Below the pieces are notes generated by a model, which was given only the letters and a program-made list of their open reading frames with translations, was not told the origin of the DNA and did not search any database. From Pieris napi (Eukaryota > Arthropoda > Insecta > Lepidoptera > Pieridae), in contig NC_062247.1 in the NCBI RefSeq assembly GCF_905475465.1, positions 2,790,001 through 2,854,000 of the forward strand: 64,000 nucleotides of DNA. The letters are read 5' to 3'. Position 1 is the stretch's first letter, and every line of letters begins with the position of its first letter. Positions 1 through 10,315 of the stretch are shown here, in pieces. Made by a program: the position numbers and the translations under genes.

Positions 1-37
1 GTAATATTAAGGAGGCTTTGGACCCCTTAAAAAAAAA

Positions 38-106
38 TAAAATCTGAGACCCAGTCCTTAAAATGTGGTAGCGCCACTAATTTATTATTTTATTTTATTC
101 TATATA
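38..106 (+). repeat. SINE-A 3' tail fragment
   Basis: This is the 3' end of the SINE family called SINE-A here. It keeps the conserved stretch TAGCGCCACTAATTTATT and, upstream of it, a diverged form of the AATCTGAGGCCAAGACC block seen in fuller copies at 15.9, 24.9 and 50.5 kb. The tRNA-like head is missing, as in a 5'-truncated retrotransposed copy. The AT-rich run that follows is the usual tail. Confidence 0.6.
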
Positions 107-483
107 AACCGGTTTCAACATCGGTTATCCCAAATTGATTCCATTGACAGTCGTACATCGCATTCCATTAATTAACGCTATCTCAACCCTTTTCATTAAT
201 TAGCTTTTTTCATTGATCTATTGAACCTTTTTGTCCTTTAATCAGTTCCCGGAGGCTTTAATTGCTTTCGATCAATTTGTTTTTCTAAATTACATACACT
301 ACACTTACGTACATTTTAACCAATTTAAAAACCTAAGAGGGTATATTACAATGTATGTATGTCCTTACCGTCCGTGTATCTTCATGACTGATTGGCTCCA
401 CTGTGCCACAATTATTCGCAAGTAAATCTGTGACCTTTGAACTTATATCGATGACACGTCTATAGTTTTCTAACTCATATATA

Positions 484-716
484 CAGGTTGGTCAAAAAGT
501 CGTGGATCAAACGCAACTAGGGGATAGATGAGGTCATTAGCTGCAAAAAATTGTTATACGGGAGGTCCCTAAGCTCAACCCCTACAGAGTTGTAATTTAT
601 TTGGCGTTATTATAAGAAACTTATTATTATAAAAATTTCTCAAATCATAACTTTTTGTTTACTTTGGACCCCAATGTGAAAAAAAAAAAACTCTACCGAA
701 AAGTGACCCTGTATAA
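484..716. mobile_element. Possible decayed DNA transposon remnant
   Basis: The segment starts TACAGGTTGGTCAAAAAGT. The reverse complement of its far end starts TACAGGGTCACTTTTCGGT. These similar ends, each with TA outermost, suggest a short element that makes TA duplications (Tc1/mariner style). The match is imperfect, there is no coding capacity, and no second copy was recognised in the window. Confidence 0.35.
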
Positions 717-719
717 CAA

Positions 720-1435
720 ATTTTGGCATATTTAGTAGGAATTCTGAAAAGGTATTACACATGGCCAGGAGTTGCTTTAATATCTTTATAAGTTATAGAT
801 TACTTAGCGATGCAATTTGTGAATATAGGTTCTATTGAATGGTTTTATTATTAAACCATAATCATATTTATTCATACGTAAAGAAGATAAGAATAAACTA
901 ATCTTTTTAAACAAAGAATCTAATCAAGAAATATCGTTCCTTGTATGTTAACTGTTAAGTAGTATTTCTGAATTTAAACTATGTTACTCCAATTCCTCAT
1001 TATGAAATAATTGAACACCCTAAAATTGAATTAAGGTCATATAACACATAATAGGTGTTAGAAAAATGGCAAGTCATTGGCTAAAGCATGGTAATATTAA
1101 GGATTGCTAATAAACGACCACACGCAAAACGTCAATCAAAAACATGCCTAGCCAAACTGTTAACCTTTGGAAATAGGCTAAATATTTTGGAGGAAATAGT
1201 TTAATGGTGTGTATACAAAACTCTCTTGGCAGTAAAGTTCATTGATACTTAATTTTTAAATAAATAAATAAATTTATAATATTGTTTGTTTAATTCATAA
1301 TTCTTTATATGCAGGCATTATGATACGAGTTGATTTTTGAATCTAATACAAGTTTAGTATTTTTTTATATATTGCTTTTTTAAATTAGCATATTATACGG
1401 TTTCCGTACGTTTTCATTCACTTGAGTGGCAATTT
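720..1435. other. AT-rich stretch, nothing recognised
   Basis: No coding region, RNA gene or recognisable repeat was seen. A short AAAT-type microsatellite lies near 1257-1275. Confidence 0.6.
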
Positions 1436-1630
1436 AAGGAACTTCTTTCCGCGCTCCACCACTAGCTGCCCACTAGAGTATTTCCAAACCAATTTGAATT
1501 AGGAGCCTTCAAGATAAGAGCTTACCAAATCTTAAAAGGCCAGCAACGCACTTTCGAGCACCTGGCGGTGAAGAGTCATGGGCGGTATCACTTAGGTGTG
1601 ATACCGCCCATGACTCTGCCGGTTTGTCCC
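1436..1630 (+). repeat. CR1/Jockey-type LINE 3' end fragment
   Basis: The segment matches the repeat at 6187-6460 and the reverse complement of 51285-51440. Landmarks are the CAGCTGCCCAC-like stretch, AGGAGCCTTCAAGATAAGAG, CAGCAACGCACT and ATGGGCGGTATCAC. In the family these encode the extreme C-terminus of a non-LTR retrotransposon polyprotein plus its 3' untranslated region. The copy is broken and has a perfect hairpin at its 3' side (separate entry). Confidence 0.55.
1572..1616. repeat. Perfect 19-bp hairpin inside LINE remnant
   Basis: GAGTCATGGGCGGTATCAC is followed, after a 6-7-base loop, by its exact reverse complement. The normal LINE sequence contains only the first arm. The second arm looks like a local inverted duplication or the junction of two oppositely oriented LINE fragments. 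Confidence 0.7.
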
Positions 1631-1894
1631 CTGTACTATAAATAAAAATTGTACCCAAAAATCTATTAGTATAGCCGGGGTATATAGTGCCTCATCATAG
1701 AGTAGAGAGCCGTAAGGTACTGATCGTTAATAAATAGTTTATTATATAATAGTATTGCACAAAATTGGATATATTGTGTTTTCTTCGTACCTAATCTAAT
1801 ATAGCAGCAAAAATGATTTTCAATAGAAAAAACTTCTATTCGTAGCAATTGTTCTATTCAAGATACATAATTGCATACTAGGTACACAAAATGT

Positions 1895-1998
1895 ACGGGG
1901 ACCAAACTTTTTAAATTTGTTTTATTTTTTTTGATTACTTTATAATTTATTTATTAATACTATGTAGGTAAAGAAAATTGTAAATACTGTATCTTTGA
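1895..1998 (+). repeat. Half copy of the 61.2-kb MITE family
   Basis: The bases ACTATGTAGGTAAAGAAAAT followed by TGTAAATACTG match the right arm of the inverted-repeat element at 61228-61558. The TTTAAATTTGTTTTATTTT stretch before them matches too. The left arm and centre are absent, so this is a truncated, probably immobile copy. Confidence 0.5.
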
Positions 1999-1999
1999 G

Positions 2000-3440
2000 T
2001 GTATACTTACAAACATTTAGAGGGAAATATTTGCACCTGAGTTGCAATATTACCAAAAATACGCAAAAGTGAGTGTATGAGGAGCGTGACATGGGGTGAC
2101 GCAATAAAATTGATTGAGTCGATATATCACTCGGCTCTATCGCTAGAATAACTTCAGCTTATCTCGTTTTTTCGTCACAGGAGATGTATAATAATAGATT
2201 TTCGCGAAAAAACATTTTTACATCTTTTCCAAGTCATTTGTGTGTATCAAAATGATTGAGTAATATTTTTCCTTCACACTATGTAAATTTTGAAGACGGA
2301 TGTGTTAACATGTGGTATATTGTCATTTGACTATAGACTAATACTTTTCGCTTCTGTGTGCAAAACTAATAACGCTTAGGAACGGTCCTTTAAAAGGTTC
2401 TACTTTGTACTAAGTTAAACTTGTTACAAGTAATTAATACGGCCTATCGGCGTAAGTCCAGCGAGCTTCTGGGTTTTTTAATATGATGAAATATAGTATA
2501 TAAGTAAAGTACTTGCATAACCAAATCTTATAAAAAAATATTGAATCAACAACCTTAATCTAAATAAACTTAAAAGCTAATCTCACGGATTCATGAATTG
2601 CCATGCAATACAAAAGTCACGATTGAGCAGGATAGAATATGGTTAAGAAAGGTTTATGTAGAAGATTTTAAAAAAATGTTAAGGAGTTAGCCAATCGTAT
2701 GGAGTTTTAAATCTTTACTCCTCATAAAATGAGTTTAAAAAAAACCGCTAAGATTATTTAATTTCAATAAAGACATTAAGAAGACGAAATTCTTTTTTAT
2801 AACAGTGATTAAGAGACATACTTCTATCTATGTATCTATCTATTTTTATGACCGATTTATGCTTGAAATTGCAAAGGATTTTTGTTAACTTTTCACCACA
2901 AATATAATCAATATCACTAATCTTTGTAGAGAATGATTCTATACTAAATCCTGAATAAAGAAAGAGCCGCCATCTAAAGCGGTCCGCGTACGTCCTTAAC
3001 CTAAATCGAAACTTTACAATGTAACTAGTACTAAAGTACTTGACCGCTCGAGAAAAAACCGTTGAAGCTGCACTTTCAACGAAGCTTCGTAATTTTGTAT
3101 TAAAATTCAGTTACTGGAAAGTAAAGTATTTTAAATGGCATTTTAAGAAATTCATTTCATTCAAAATTATTCAAGATTCCAGTAAGTTCTTGTTTTTTAT
3201 TTAATCACCTTTAGTAGTTGAATTCAACTGACTTATGGCATATTCGTAACGATAGAACCGGGATGATTAATATAATTTTATTAAAAAAAAAATCATTTAC
3301 TGAAATTCAAAATCTATCAAATTTAACAAAATTAGTATGCAATAGGCGTTTTTAGCACGTAAAATATAATATAATTCAGATATGAAATAAATTATTAAAA
3401 TCTATAACAAAAAAACAATAACTAACCATAAAACATTAAA
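2000..3440. other. AT-rich stretch, nothing recognised
   Basis: No gene or known repeat was recognised. There is a short TATC-type microsatellite near 2822-2846 and a small hairpin (CGTTGAA ... TTCAACG) near 3060-3081. Confidence 0.55.
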
Positions 3441-3446
3441 TTAAAA

Positions 3447-3672
3447 GAGTCCCTTTTCGGTTCCGAAGATACCGGCAGCGTTCCCTCTTTGAATTGCTAG
3501 ACTAAGTCTTTGTCTGCGGTAGCTGCCAGGTCTTCGGTCTCCTGTGATGTCGACTAACCTTTTTGCTATTTCCTTAAAAAGCCTTATAGCGTTAGGACCC
3601 CACGGACCAAGGATCACGACACCGAATGGGACAAAATCATATTCGGAGCCTAGACTCCTGTATTTGCATGTT
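3447..3672 (-). pseudogene. LINE reverse-transcriptase C-terminal fragment
   Basis: Read on the minus strand this translates to a protein-like stretch containing FGVVILGPWGP, then KRLVDITGDRRPGSYRRQRL, then SLAIQRGNAAGIFGT. I recognise this as the C-terminal tail that follows the reverse-transcriptase domain in some non-LTR retrotransposons (RTEX/Nimb-like groups have a GPW ... TGD.R ... QR.S.A.QRGNA pattern). The polymerase domain itself is absent and nothing upstream continues the frame, so it is a dead fragment. The clade is inferred from memory of the motif and is less sure than the LINE origin. Confidence 0.55.
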
Positions 3673-3679
3673 TTAAATA

Positions 3680-3970
3680 AAACTTATGGTATTTTACTGA
3701 AATTAAACTCCTCTTTCATAATGATAGATGGATAATGTGAACTTATTTAACTTAACCTTCTCTTTCTAGAATTAATACAATTCAGTTTTTATATTTGTTA
3801 TATATTTTATAGTTGTAGTTCTTGTATGAAGTCTCGTTTGGCATATGGCGTATGGATGTTTTTCTTCCCAAGCAAAATATATATTACTGGTAATAGATTC
3901 CACGACCTCAGTGTTGAGTATAACCCGCTAACCTAGATAACGGTGTAAAATTTTTGTTTAATGAACAATA
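3680..3970. other. AT-rich stretch, nothing recognised
   Basis: No coding or repeat signature was seen. Confidence 0.5.
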
Positions 3971-3973
3971 AAT

Positions 3974-4024
3974 AATAAAATCTAGTGGCGCTATCAACTA
4001 CTCTATTTTGTCTCTCAGATATCA
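3974..4024 (-). repeat. SINE-A 3' tail fragment
   Basis: AAATCTAGTGGCGCTATCAA and the following CTCTCAGAT stretch match the reversed SINE-A 3' end in diverged form. Only the tail remains. Confidence 0.4.
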
Positions 4025-4029
4025 AATTA

Positions 4030-4920
4030 CATTTGTTTCTTAATAATTTTATTTTATAGACTAGTAAGTGATGACTTATGAGAGAAAATATATTCTTTAA
4101 ATCCTACAATTGTAAATAAATATGAATGCACAGTCGTGACTCAACGCTCGATCTCAGGATTAATATATCTAAGCCACTAGGGCAAAACACATGTTAACAT
4201 TATAATATAAAAACAGTAAGGTAACCTCATAAACATTTTGGGCCTGGTTCGGAGACAAATATGTTGGGTCCCAATAACGCGGCCGTCATAAAATCCTACC
4301 CAAATTCATAGAGAATTTATCGCCCGTTACAATTTTAGATTAATTTTGACCTACCTTTATTAAACTATCGATTTCAGATTATTTTTCTGCCTTGACCCAA
4401 ATGTTATACAATTTTCTGCAGGGAAATCGTGATAATGTCTCTGAATGCAGATTTTCTCTAAGTGATGAAGTAAGGTTCTAGTGCCAAGGCCAACGAGAAA
4501 AGCTATAGAAAATCATTGAATGGAATCTGTTCATTTAATTTTTAGTTATCATTAGCAATTTTTCTATTATTAAATAGTTCCTGTTTTGTTCAATAATGTT
4601 ATATTAGCTTATACCCACAGAATTAATATATAAATTTGCTATTTATTAACAAAACTGTAACGTTTATTTCTGAAACCACAGCACAACCTAAAAATTAAGA
4701 TAACTATACTGAAAATATGAAATGTAATACACGTTTTTTATAAACTTTTTATTAATGAGTCGTAAACTTTTTAATTACCATCATTGAAAATCGTGTTTCT
4801 TTTAATGGCCGCGGTTACCAAACATATATTTTGAACAATATATAAAATTATTAATGTATTTGCAGAATTGTAATGATTATTAGTGTCTACGAAAAGTACG
4901 GTAGGATAGAACATTAATAA
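4030..4920. other. AT-rich stretch, nothing recognised
   Basis: No gene or recognisable repeat was seen. The open frame at 4771-4962 on the minus strand runs into the SINE-A copy and is not protein-like. Confidence 0.5.
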
Positions 4921-4921
4921 A

Positions 4922-5198
4922 TAAATCAGCAGCGCTACAACCTTCTTAGGCTTGGGTTTCATATTTCTGTATATGTTTCATCATCTAATAGGCAAGTAGG
5001 TGATCAGCTTCCCGTGCCTGACACACGCCGACCGTCGTTTTGTTTCTACAGCAAGCCGGTTTCCACTCGATGTTTTCCATCACCGTTCGAGCAAATGTTA
5101 AATTCGCGCATATGAAGAAAGTCCACGGTGCACGGGTATCGAACCTACGATGTCAGGGATGAGAGTCGCACGCTGAAGCTACTAGGCCATCACTGCTG
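4922..5198 (-). mobile_element. SINE-A, near full length
   Basis: This is a tRNA-derived SINE in reverse orientation. The B-box-like TCGAACC and the head GCAGTGATGGCCTAGTAG (family form GCAGTGTTGGCCTAGTGG) lie at the right end, the promoter for RNA polymerase III. The 3' tail ATCAGCAGCGCTACAACC lies at the left. It is joined head-first to a second, 5'-truncated copy at 5199 in the opposite orientation. It is moderately diverged from the copies at 24.9 and 50.5 kb. Confidence 0.8.
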
Positions 5199-5349
5199 TC
5201 TTAGACCCAAAAAGTCGACGGCGTTTGTCAGGCACTGGAGGCTGATCACCTACTTGCCTATTAGATTTAAAAATGGTCATGAAACAGATTCAGAAATCTG
5301 AGGCCAAGAACTAAAGAGGTTGTAGCGCCACTAATTTATTTATTTTTAT
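5199..5349 (+). mobile_element. SINE-A, 5'-truncated
   Basis: The copy begins at TCTTAGACCCAAAAAGTCGA, which is mid-element in full copies. It continues through the GGCACTGGAGGCTGATCACC block to the TAGCGCCACTAATTTATT tail. It abuts the head of the inverted copy ending at 5198. The two tails form an inverted repeat with arms of about 140 bp. Confidence 0.8.
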
Positions 5350-6148
5350 CAAAGTATTTTTATTTAATACAAAACTAGACAGAGAGACCCTATTTGGCCT
5401 GATGTTAAGTGAGATGAGAGAGGTAGCAGCCAGGAGGTGCCTATTTATCCACTGTTTGAATTAAAAATAAGTTTGCAAATAATAAAATCGTGTTAATAAA
5501 CCTATCAAAAGACATTTATTAAAGGAATACTCGAACTCAATATAAAAATTTAAATATGAAAAATTTCTTATCATTATAAGTAAAGCTTTTGAACATCTCC
5601 AATTTGACGCTTCAATGATTTCAACAAGTTATAATCGCTACGAATAAATTTACAGATCACTTGTTATAAATAAGATTTATCAAGTTTTCTTGTTAGTTTA
5701 CGAGTTTGAATTTAGGCAATTATTTAAACATAATATATTTATGAACTTTTAGGCACATTGTTCACTGTTTATTGACATTTAGTCGGGAACGTGTACTCTA
5801 ATAAATGAAATTCATGTAGGTGAGTTTTGTTCGTGGGAACACTGGAAATACTAAACTTATTGGAATTCTTTTGCTACTGGAAGCTACATTTTTATTTTAT
5901 TTATCCTTCACACATGTTTAACGAGCATGACAATCAAATACATACGAAGTATGTAAGTGGATGGGGGATCCATCTCCACCGCGCACCGACCACACTCTCG
6001 CGCTCGCAGTGCTAACCAGATCCATGCAACTTCCTCGCAATCGAGTAGCTATAGTTATTAACTATAGTAATTGTGAGTGACTATAGTTAAATATTCGAGC
6101 TATTTAAGATTTAATTCACGTTTTTATCAGTCAAATAATTTGTAATCT
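5350..6148. other. No gene; unidentified fragment and small palindrome
   Basis: Mostly AT-rich unique-looking DNA. Bases 5395-5445 (CCTGATGTTAAGTGAGATGA) vaguely resemble a LINE 3' untranslated piece. Bases 5960-6045 are GC-richer, and CTATAGTTATTAACTATAG at 6048-6066 is a perfect small palindrome. No exon could be supported. Confidence 0.4.
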
Positions 6149-6149
6149 G

Positions 6150-6460
6150 TTGTACGAGAGTACTAATCATTTAAATGAAGAATTATTTTATGATCTAGGC
6201 AGAATTCAAAATTCCACCCGTAACACCTGGACGTCCGTCGTTCCACAACTGAGTGTGTTTAAAGCAGTTTTTTCTGCACACTATGTGGAACCAGCTGCCC
6301 ATTGCGGTAGCTCTGAACCAATTCGACTAAGGGTCCTTCAAGAAAAGAGCGTACCTATTCTTAAAAGCAAGCAACGCACTTACGAGTCCTCTAGCATTAT
6401 ATATGTCTATGGGCGGCGGTATCATTAACAGATAAGCCTCCTACCCGTTTGCCCCTTGTT
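6150..6460 (+). pseudogene. CR1/Jockey-type LINE ORF2 C-terminus and 3' end
   Basis: An open frame to 6428 keeps the family's C-terminal pattern. Fragments seen include RNTWTSVVPQLSVFKAVFSA, VEPAAHCGS and LKSKQRTYESS, ending in VYGRRYH. This tail lies after the reverse-transcriptase domain. The 3' untranslated bases GCCTCCTACCCGTTTGCCCC follow. The endonuclease and polymerase are missing, so this is a 5'-truncated dead copy. Other copies of the same end lie at 1.4, 8.5, 24.2, 28.7, 33.4, 35.3, 37.0 and 51.3 kb. Confidence 0.7.
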
Positions 6461-6918
6461 ATATTCATTTGAAAAAACAATACGGAAACAATGAAACACT
6501 CGCAAATCTGTGGATTACAGATTGTTAAAAAATGTAATATTTTTTGCGTTTCTCTTGTTACAATAAGCACTCTCTTACGTTTTGCCTGCAATTGCACCCA
6601 GATTTTAGATAAGCGTGTTTTGTTTTTAAAAAAATTGCACAGTAAACAAATGAGATAGCCAAGACTCATTCAAAATTAATACCTGACAGTTGACCTACTT
6701 CGAATTTGACAGGTCTCTCAAGCATTTGCAAACAGAGTTAAATTATTCTAACACAAAATAACACTCCAATGAGTGGGTTAAATGATTACGAGGGATAATA
6801 ATCTTTATGATGACGTAAAAGCGCTAATAACGTCGGACCCTGCTTCACACGTGATATATTGAAGATCCCTTTTTGATGTTTGATTAAATAACTTTTATAT
6901 AGTGGCAAGCAAGTTTGA
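6461..6918. other. No gene recognised
   Basis: AT-rich DNA after the LINE end. The open frame on the minus strand at 6397-6669 overlaps the LINE and has no protein-like character. Confidence 0.5.
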
Positions 6919-6919
6919 C

Positions 6920-7161
6920 GACTCATTGGTCTAGTGGTTAGTACCCCTGACTGCGAATCCATGGGTCCCGGGTTCGATCCCAGGCTGAGACGAACATCGA
7001 TGTGATGAGCCTTTGGTGTTGTGCTTAGGTCTTGGGTGTTTAAATAATTATGTATTTATATCTATCTATAATATGTATGTATATCCGTTGCTTTTACCCA
7101 TAACACAAGCTTCACCAGCTTAGCATGGGACTAGGTCAATTGGTCTTTAAAAAAAAAAAAA
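6920..7161 (+). mobile_element. SINE-B, full length
   Basis: The head GACTCATTGGTCTAGTGGTT contains a tRNA-like A box, and GGGTTCGATCCCAGG is a B box; together they resemble a tRNA-Glu/Asp gene. The body follows (AACATCGATGTGATGAGC, then a TATG/TCTA-rich stretch, then CACAAGCTTCACCAGCTTAG), and the copy ends in an A run. It is a class III retroposon transcribed by RNA polymerase III. Four more copies lie at 14.0, 33.1, 35.8 and 57.6 kb. It is not a tRNA gene, because the acceptor stem cannot form. Confidence 0.85.
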
Positions 7162-7252
7162 GAAGCGTAGAAGGTCTTGCAACATCTCTAGGAATTTGGC
7201 ATGGAGCAAAAGTTTCTGCGTCTTTTTAATCGTTTATGTTTAGACAAAAAGA

Positions 7253-7505
7253 CCAATGGCACTATCACCTTTTCAGGTCTGGACTTAAGATCTCTATATC
7301 TGTTTCGTAATCATATGTCTTTTCTAATAGGTGAGAAGGTGCCCTCGCCTTCTTGGGGGCACGCTGCTTTCTTCACGATGTCTTCCTTATAAGATAATGT
7401 TCAATGCGCACATACACAGAAAGTTCATTGGCGCACAGCGGGGAATAGAACCTACGATATCAGGGATAAGATTTGCCCACTGAAGCCACTAGGCCATCTC
7501 TGCTT
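7253..7505 (-). mobile_element. SINE-A, diverged copy
   Basis: Reading minus, the head (ATGGCCTAGTGGCTTCAGTG) is at 7505 and the tail (GATAGTGCCATTG) near 7253. The middle has a local change around 7335-7370 (CTCGCCTTCTTGGGGGCACG) where other copies have the conserved AGTCGAC block. It is an old copy. Confidence 0.65.
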
Positions 7506-8115
7506 TGATAAGTAGGTAATATTTTTACGCGCTTATTATTAATGTAAGACTTGTTTCAACAAGATATCGTTCTTTCGAACGAACAAGGGTAATATGTCCA
7601 TATCAAAAATCTAAATATTTATTCATATAGGTTACACAAGGTTCACTTCTAAACGTGCATAAAAAATTAATCTTCTAAATTTAAAGTTCAATTAACGTCG
7701 TAGAACATCTGAAAATAGTTTTCTGTTATAAAATGTTTGTAAGGTGCTGCAACCATTATGTGCTCCTAATCACATATTAAATCAATTATTTTTATAATAA
7801 AAACAAGTAAATAAGAAAAACAAATGCTTAACCTCTATCAGCAATAAATAGGGTGAAATAGGAGCCCGCGTTTATATTATTGTGAAAGCAATATGCAATT
7901 ACGTAAAGAGAAAGATTTATTAGAGTACAGTACTTAGAATATAAAAGAAACAATATTATGAATTCATAATCCATTGAGAAGGGACAAGTAGAAATCAGTA
8001 ACCTTGTTATTTGGAAGAAAAGCTATTATCTATTCGTGTAATGCTATACCAATCTAAGAAGATATTAAACATAAATTTCCTTAGATAAACACTTCTGCAA
8101 TCTTTTTTCTTTCAG
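7506..8115. other. AT-rich stretch, nothing recognised
   Basis: No gene or repeat was recognised. The far end is a pyrimidine-rich tract described with the candidate exon at 8116. Confidence 0.5.
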
Positions 8116-8154
8116 TGTGACTGAGAGAAGATTCTCTTCATTTCTGAAGGTCAT
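8116..8154 (+). other. Candidate 39-bp internal exon
   Basis: The stretch is preceded by TCTTTTTTCTTTCAG, a strong 3' splice-site sequence, and followed by GTAAGTGG, a near-consensus donor. One frame is open across it (second base onward: VTERRFSSFLKV). The two strong signals so close together are unusual, but no neighbouring exon was found, so it may be chance. Confidence 0.2.
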
Positions 8155-8500
8155 GTAAGTGGCACCGCACAACTTACTCCACTGGAGACCAGCGAGTAGT
8201 CGATCGACCTCGAGAACTGTTGCCCTTGACTCTGCCATTCACGATTAGTTTTTCTAGGCAACACTTGCAATACAAACACAAATATCTAATTAAACGAAAA
8301 ATTTGTACTTATATGTACACACAAGTACATATGAGTAGAAGTTACTTGTGCATAATGTATGGGAAATGGGAAATCCCACCCAATCCAGTTGGACCGTAAT
8401 AAATTAATGTAAATATACAACTAACTGAACACAAACACCAATAAAAAAATTGTTGGTAATCGAATCCACATTCACTATTGAAGTATTATTTGGTTTTATG
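8155..8500. other. No gene recognised
   Basis: Unique-looking DNA with a small imperfect palindrome around 8320-8352 (ACAAGTACATATG ... ACTTGTGC). Confidence 0.45.
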
Positions 8501-8504
8501 AACA

Positions 8505-8690
8505 AGGAGCACTTTTAAGTGATTTCGCCGCACATGGACACACTCAATCTCAGAGGGATCACGAGTCTGTTGCCGGCCTTTTAAGAATTTATACGCTGTT
8601 TTACTGAAGGATCCCTATTCATATTAGTTCGGAAATACCTTAACGAGTAGCAAAAAAATCTTAAATTTTGTCAACCCCAATCCGAACTCC
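8505..8690 (-). repeat. CR1/Jockey-type LINE 3' end fragment
   Basis: ACATGGACACACTCAATCTC, then GTTGCCGGCCTTTTAAGAAT and TTAGTTCGGAAATACCTTAA, match the antisense of the LINE end at 6187-6460. It is heavily diverged and not coding. Confidence 0.6.
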
Positions 8691-9030
8691 ACGTAGTAGA
8701 ATTTCGACTTCAGATACCAGTTTTGATCCGGTACTAATTGGCAACTTCCCGATAAATACAAGCACGGTCAGGGTAAACAGTATCTCTAGCTATCATCATA
8801 TGCCATCATCCGCATGGCAATGAATGTTGCTAAGTTGCATCATGTCATTGATACGCAGATGGAAAAGAGTCGTGGATATGACCCAGCCTTGTGGGATCCC
8901 TCCATTGGTCGTTGACCTTGATGTTCCGATCGGCAAGACAGGGAAGAGAATTACACACATGGCTTATAACCCTTAGATCTTGCAAGAGCTGTGCCCCATA
9001 TGAAGAATGTAACAAACGGGAATCTATAAT
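8691..9030. other. No gene recognised
   Basis: Slightly GC-richer DNA with overlapping short open frames on both strands (8845-9085). Neither gives a recognisable protein. Confidence 0.4.
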
Positions 9031-9031
9031 A

Positions 9032-9327
9032 CTAGCTGACCCGACAAACGTTGTTCTATTTCTAAAAAACATTGTTTTAGTTTAGTAAAAATAACTATCT
9101 GCTATAATAAAAAATAGGGGTTGATCGTAGAGGGACAAAAGTTAGAGGTTGTATGTATTTTTGTATAAAAATTTAAAATTAAGAGGTGATCCTTAACATT
9201 TAGGGGTTTGAAAGATAGCCAATTCTCAGACTTACTGAATATGCATAAAAAATTCATAAGAATCGGTCGAGCCTTTTCGGAGGAGTATGGGAACGAACAA
9301 TGTGACACGAGAATTTTATATATTAGA
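9032..9327 (-). mobile_element. Non-autonomous Helitron, type 1
   Basis: On the minus strand the element starts TCTAATATATAAAATTCTCG and ends at CTAG, inserted between A and T as Helitrons do. Just before CTAG a short hairpin is formed by the AACAACGTTTGTCGGG region. No Rep/helicase is encoded, so it would need one in trans. Related copies lie at 29.3, 31.9, 39.4 and 58.8 kb. Confidence 0.8.
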
Positions 9328-9711
9328 TAATACCAACAAAATGTTATTGATTTAAATGTCATTTAATATCCACTGTCTCGAAGGAAATGCGGACAGTGAA
9401 TTAAAACATAGAAGATGTATGCATTAAATCATCGAAATATATACCTTCCGTCTTATATTTATAAAGGAAATGGACCGTGGATATCGAAGGGCAGTTTTTC
9501 TAACTTGGCGGCATCATTACTTTTGCCCGGGTTGGTAATTTGCGACTAGACCCGGCCCGGTAAATCAATGCGCCTACGAGCCAAAGGGTTCGATCAAAGG
9601 TACTTTAAAATCTTTTGGTTAGAGCAATTTAAAATGGTTGACGCTTCGGGCTTTATACAATCGTTTATAAGTAGAATTTAAGCCTTCTTATAGATATAGT
9701 GAGTGATTTAA
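9328..9711. other. No gene recognised
   Basis: Bases 9525-9600 are a GC-rich island (CCCGGGTTGG, GACCCGGCCCGG) in otherwise AT-rich DNA. No frame or repeat family could be assigned. Confidence 0.4.
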
Positions 9712-9932
9712 TCTTTATATATATAATTCTTCTGTGAGTGTGTATGTCAATGAACTTCTCTCAAACGACTGGACCGATTTTGATGAAATTTTTTGTGTGT
9801 GTTCAAGGGGATCTGGGAATGGTTTAGATTCACAAATCAGCCCGCCAGATGGCGCTGCAGTCGGTACTTTCATACTTTGCTTTACTAATTGCTTGAAATA
9901 TCATGCAGGACAACGTCTGTCGGGTCCACTAG
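9712..9932 (+). mobile_element. Non-autonomous Helitron, type 2 (short)
   Basis: The element begins with TC after an A (ATCTTTATATATATAATTCT) and ends CGGGTCCACTAG followed by T. The hairpin GACAACGTCTGTC stands about 10 bases before the end. It is only 221 bp and noncoding. The next Helitron starts at the very next base. Confidence 0.75.
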
Positions 9933-10315
9933 TCTATACATATATAAAAATGAAACCCGTTTTTCGTTGTCACGACATAACATGAAAACGGCTTGACCGA
10001 TTTGTCTTGATTTTTTTAAATAATATTCCTTGAAGTACGAGGATGGTTCTTACGGAGAGAAAAATTAAAAAAAATTGGGTAAAAAGGTTTAAAACAACAC
10101 TTTTCTATATTCCCATACAAAATATTCGTAATAATACTTAAAAGGCAATTGAACTTTAATACCATATCATAAAGTTCAAGTGTTAGTGGAGGGGTTCCGG
10201 GAAGGTAATTTTTTTATTTTGTTATTTTTTTACATAAAGTACGAGTAGCAGAATAAGTATTAAAAAAAATTAAGAATCGACTGTTAGGCGGTACGATGTT
10301 CGCCAGGCCAGCTAG
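9933..10315 (+). mobile_element. Non-autonomous Helitron, type 3
   Basis: It starts TCTATACATATATAAAAATG and ends CCAGGCCAGCTAG followed by T. The 3' hairpin is GGCG ... CGCC around TACGATGT. It is noncoding. A close relative lies in reverse at 62588-63011. It directly abuts the preceding Helitron, head to tail. Confidence 0.8.

Noticed and set aside
6920..6990. tRNA-like sequence with A and B boxes
   Set aside because: The acceptor stem cannot pair, and the same head occurs on all complete SINE-B copies followed by an identical non-tRNA body, so it is a SINE promoter, not a tRNA gene.
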